From: Fidelibacterota bacterium
GTDB lineage: Bacteria; Fidelibacterota; JAANXI01
Assembly (NCBI GenBank): GCA_018263365.1
Contig: JAANXI010000010.1
Coordinates: 1 to 25,465 of the forward strand
Direction: 5' to 3'
Length of the DNA: 25,465 bases
Made by a program: the position numbers and the translations under genes. Position 1 is the first letter of the stretch; each line of letters opens with the position of its first letter. Positions 23,338 to 25,465 of the stretch are shown here, in pieces. A model generated the notes under the pieces. That model saw only the letters and a program-made list of their open reading frames with translations, had not been told where the DNA came from and made no database searches.

Positions 23338-24321
23338 GTGAAGTTTCAAATTAAATTGCTATCCGTAATAATGTCTTTTGGTGTGATAATCCTTCTCCAG
23401 GCCGGGGCCGGTGATCTCGTCAAAAAGAAACTGTCGGCGGATTTTCAGGCCAACCGGATCTACGTCACTCCGGTCACCCAATCGGGAGATACGCTTCGGT
23501 TTTACACGGATACCGGTGGGGGCGTTAACATGGTATGGCCGTCGGCGGCCAAAGATCTGGGGCTGGATACCACGCAGCGTCAAATGCGGGGACAAACCGT
23601 TACCATTGCCTCGCTCCCGGATTTTTCCTCGGAGGCAGAGATCCCGCTACCCCCGAAATCATCCTCCGGCTTAGGCGAACATCTTGCAGTCCGCCCACCT
23701 CATCGATTACTTAAGCCCGGCGGCGCCGGATTTTTGGGAGCCACCTGGTTTACCACCCGGATATGGGAGTTCGACTATCCAGGACAGACTCTTGCCTTAA
23801 TCCCAGAGATGGATTGGGCGGGTCGGTCAGATAAACACACAGTATATCTGGGATTCCAGACCGATGCGAACGGAAATAAAACAACACATTTTCCACGGAT
23901 TCCCATAGAAGTGGACGGCGATTCCATCGACGTCCTGTTTGATACCGGCGCTACGGTGCTGGCAAAGAAAAATACAGCTGAGCGGCTAGGAAGAACTGAT
24001 ATTAGAAATATCGGTACGTGCTTTATCATCGATTCCATATTTACCAGGTGGCAGGAAGCCCACCCTGATTGGGAGGTCATCGAAAACGCGGAGCGGCAGT
24101 CAGGTATGCCCATGATTAAAGTACCGGAGATCGGGATTGCGGGTTATGAAGTCGGACCGGTCTGGTTCACCAAACGCTCCGATAAAAGTTTTACCGGTCG
24201 TATGTCCCAATGGATGGACGAGCCTGTCTACGGCGCAGTTGGCGGGTCCGCGTTTCAGCATTTCCGGATGATCATCGATTATCAGGAACAGATGGCCGAG
24301 GTTCACCTGAAGGAATCTTAG
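23338..24321 (+). CDS. Exported retropepsin-like aspartic protease with two DTG motifs
   Basis: A 327-aa predicted aspartyl protease. Residues 1-24 are a signal peptide (KLLSVIMSFGVIILLQAGAG). There are two retropepsin-like catalytic signatures in one chain: Asp58-Thr-Gly-Gly (FYTDTGGGVNMVW) and Asp202-Thr-Gly-Ala (VLFDTGATVLAKK), each followed by a strand and helix with LGL/LG. The C-terminal lobe ends GAVGGSAFQHFRMIIDYQ, the usual GxxFLxxxxxxxDYxxxxL ending of bacterial aspartyl proteases. Two lobes with one Asp each would form a pepsin-like monomer instead of a retroviral dimer. The start is GTG at 23338; an internal ATG at 23371 would shorten the signal peptide. Likely periplasmic. Substrate unknown. 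Confidence 0.82.
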   Translation: MKFQIKLLSVIMSFGVIILLQAGAGDLVKKKLSADFQANRIYVTPVTQSGDTLRFYTDTGGGVNMVWPSAAKDLGLDTTQRQMRGQTVTIASLPDFSSEAEIPLPPKSSSGLGEHLAVRPPHRLLKPGGAGFLGATWFTTRIWEFDYPGQTLALIPEMDWAGRSDKHTVYLGFQTDANGNKTTHFPRIPIEVDGDSIDVLFDTGATVLAKKNTAERLGRTDIRNIGTCFIIDSIFTRWQEAHPDWEVIENAERQSGMPMIKVPEIGIAGYEVGPVWFTKRSDKSFTGRMSQWMDEPVYGAVGGSAFQHFRMIIDYQEQMAEVHLKES

Positions 24322-24389
24322 AAGGAAAAGGTCCTTCAGCTACAAACTATCGATTCAGTGGTACCGGAGATTCCGTCCATACGGATGAT

Positions 24390-24505
24390 TATGACCTAAA
24401 TTGAGCGATTGGCATACCCGGAGGGTCTGTCGAGGATTTCACGGAGCCTTCGCGCTCAACAGATTGGTGCAGATCGCCGCACAAAATCGCTTAATTTAGG
24501 TATGA
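24390..24505. mobile_element. MITE-like element with 5-bp target site duplication
   Basis: A 106-bp non-coding element at 24395-24500 is bounded by 16-bp terminal inverted repeats with one mismatch: left CCTAAATTGAGCGATT (24395-24410), right AATCGCTTAATTTAGG (24485-24500). It is flanked by the direct repeat TATGA at 24390-24394 and 24501-24505. Terminal repeats plus a target duplication of fixed length are the mark of a transposed element too short to encode a transposase, to be moved by a related full-length IS. Ends beginning CCT with 4-5-bp duplications would suit an IS1380-type parent, but that is a guess. Confidence 0.8.
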
Positions 24506-24529
24506 GTAAGATTACGATTAAGAAACGCT

Positions 24530-24572
24530 GAACAATAACACTTTAACACGGTAACACTCTAACACTGTCGTT
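24530..24572. repeat. AACACT-rich degenerate repeat tract, copy B
   Basis: It contains GAACAATAACACTTTAACAC and ends with AACACTCTAACACTGTCGTT at 24553-24572, in the same orientation as copy A at 21683-21702 and differing from it at one base. It reaches the stop codon of the photoproduct lyase-like gene on the minus strand. Confidence 0.7.
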
Positions 24573-25450
24573 CAGATACCCATATATCCGCCCGCCTTCT
24601 CGTGATGCAGCGGCGTGCCGGCTTCGTACACTTCCCGGCGCGGCGGCTCATCCATGAGTTCGGGGAAGCGATTGTAGAGGCTCTCGGTGAACAGGTAATC
24701 CAGATGCTCGTTGGACTCCGGTGACCAGCCCATGATCCGCTCCCAGATCTCGGCGTTCTCCATGCAGAAGTAAATAAACAGATCCTCGCCGCCGTACTCG
24801 CGAATCCAGTCGTAGACCTTGCGATAGAGCCGTAGGCGCAGCGGCTTTACGTAGCGCATCTTCCCGTCGTTCCCCTTGATGAGCTCCTGATACACGATCT
24901 TCGTCTTCGGAAACTTGGAGACGATCTTGGACTTCATTTCCGGCGGAAACCGCAGACTCCCCATGCTGATCCAGGTGATGCGATCCGGGTCGACAGTATT
25001 GAATAGCCTTTGAATGATTGATTCGTATCCATTTTCCCAGTCTTCGTAGTAGAGGATCGGATCGAAGTGCAGCCCCAGTTTGAAACCGTGTTCCTGGACT
25101 TTGGCCATGGCTTCCAGTCGTTCATCGAAGTTTGCCGCCTTAAACTCTTCGCCTGCGACGACTTCCGGGGGATTCACCGACCACGAGCAGACCACCTTGC
25201 CCTGGTGATCCATGTCCAGAAAGTTATCCACGGTATTGGACTTGGTTTTGAGTTCCAGCAGCACGTTCGGCAGCGCGGTGAAGACCGGAATAATCTCTCT
25301 GGAGAACTTGCTGTAGTCGTCGAAAGCCAGGGAGTCGGTCATCTCGCCGGTACCGATACGGAAAAACCGCTCCGGCTGGCTCTTCACCTTTTCGTGGATT
25401 TCCATGGCCAGGTTTTCAGTGTCGGCGTAGACAGTCGTCACCGGATTGTT
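24572..25450 (-). CDS. Spore photoproduct lyase family radical SAM protein, 5' end missing
   Basis: About 292 codons of the C-terminal part of an SPL-family protein. Visible family segments are NPVTTVYADTENLA, FFRIGTGEMTDSLAFDD, LLELKTKSNTVDNF, VVCSWSVNPP, GFKLGLHFDPILYYEDWENG, ITWISMGSLRFPPEM and the FIYFCMENAEIWERIMGWSP end. The radical-SAM CxxxCxxC cluster lies in the missing N-terminal part, beyond the contig end. True SPL splits the thymine photoproduct of spores, but homologues occur widely in non-sporulating bacteria, where the substrate is unknown; the Cys in FIYFCMENAE sits where the catalytic Cys is expected. The five codons before Asn-Asn-Pro in the open frame come from sequencing adapter, not from the gene. 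Confidence 0.9.
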   Translation of the reverse strand, partial: NNPVTTVYADTENLAMEIHEKVKSQPERFFRIGTGEMTDSLAFDDYSKFSREIIPVFTALPNVLLELKTKSNTVDNFLDMDHQGKVVCSWSVNPPEVVAGEEFKAANFDERLEAMAKVQEHGFKLGLHFDPILYYEDWENGYESIIQRLFNTVDPDRITWISMGSLRFPPEMKSKIVSKFPKTKIVYQELIKGNDGKMRYVKPLRLRLYRKVYDWIREYGGEDLFIYFCMENAEIWERIMGWSPESNEHLDYLFTESLYNRFPELMDEPPRREVYEAGTPLHHEKAGGYMGI

Positions 25451-25465
25451 AGATCGGAAGAGCAC
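25451..25465. other. Illumina sequencing adapter remnant at the contig end
   Basis: The final 15 bases, AGATCGGAAGAGCAC, equal the first 15 bases of the Illumina TruSeq read-1 adapter. They are an untrimmed library artefact and end the biological sequence at 25450. Confidence 0.95.

Noticed and set aside
21612..24572. CRISPR array from the AACACT repeats.
   Set aside because: Repeat words are 5-8 bases, irregularly spaced and degenerate; there are no constant-length spacers and no cas genes.
1..25465. tRNA, rRNA and riboswitch genes.
   Set aside because: Reading the intergenic regions by eye gave no cloverleaf with a CCA end or conserved T-loop, no rRNA core sequence and no recognisable cobalamin, TPP or SAM riboswitch.

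Overview
The window is one contig end from a Gram-negative bacterium with about half GC content. It carries a TonB-dependent receptor with a carboxypeptidase-regulatory-like N-terminal domain, several OM lipoproteins, YbgF/CpoB-like TPR proteins and an HU-domain fusion. This set suggests an uncultured member of the FCB group (Calditrichota, Marinimicrobia, KSB1 or Balneolota-like); that placement is inference, and no rRNA or tRNA is present to fix it. The last 15 bases (25451-25465) are identical to the start of the Illumina TruSeq adapter, so the right end is a sequencing artefact and not genome.

Layout. 1-723: no convincing intact gene; palindromes, degenerate short-word repeats and a possible decayed coding remnant. 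724-3589 (minus strand): phenylalanine-4-hydroxylase, an alpha/beta hydrolase, a GAF/free-methionine-sulfoxide-reductase-like protein and a small possibly nuclease-fold protein. 3805-10188 (plus strand): a UVR-motif protein, a large UPF0182 membrane protein, an HU-TM-TPR fusion and a bacterial homologue of archaeo-eukaryotic release factor (baeRF).

10280-18587 is the centre of interest. A consensus-like promoter is followed by eight tightly packed genes and a terminator: OM lipoprotein with an FxLYD-like domain, YbgF-like lipoprotein, a second YbgF-like periplasmic protein, an outer-membrane barrel with coiled coil and TPR, MotA, MotB, a shortened FliF-like ring protein and FliG. Proton/sodium-driven stator (MotAB) and rotor (FliF-FliG) are there, but no FliM/FliN, rod, hook, filament or export gene is in the window. 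The FliF-like protein lacks RBM1/RBM2, keeps RBM3 and the FliG-binding tail, and has gained a ~100-residue periplasmic coiled coil. FliG has lost the EHPQ motif that binds FliM. I infer a flagellum-independent rotary machine that passes torque through the periplasm to the envelope, possibly via the TPR/coiled-coil proteins and the OM barrel.

18616-21357: a bidirectional palindromic terminator, then (minus strand) a lipoprotein-TonB receptor pair translationally coupled through a TTGA overlap. 21600-24572: an accessory-looking stretch bracketed by AACACT-rich repeats, containing a solitary beta-class DNA methyltransferase, two eroded small genes next to an intergenic repeat, a two-lobed retropepsin-like aspartic protease, and a 106-bp MITE-like element with a 5-bp target duplication. 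24572-25450: the 3' part of a spore photoproduct lyase family radical-SAM protein, cut by the contig end.
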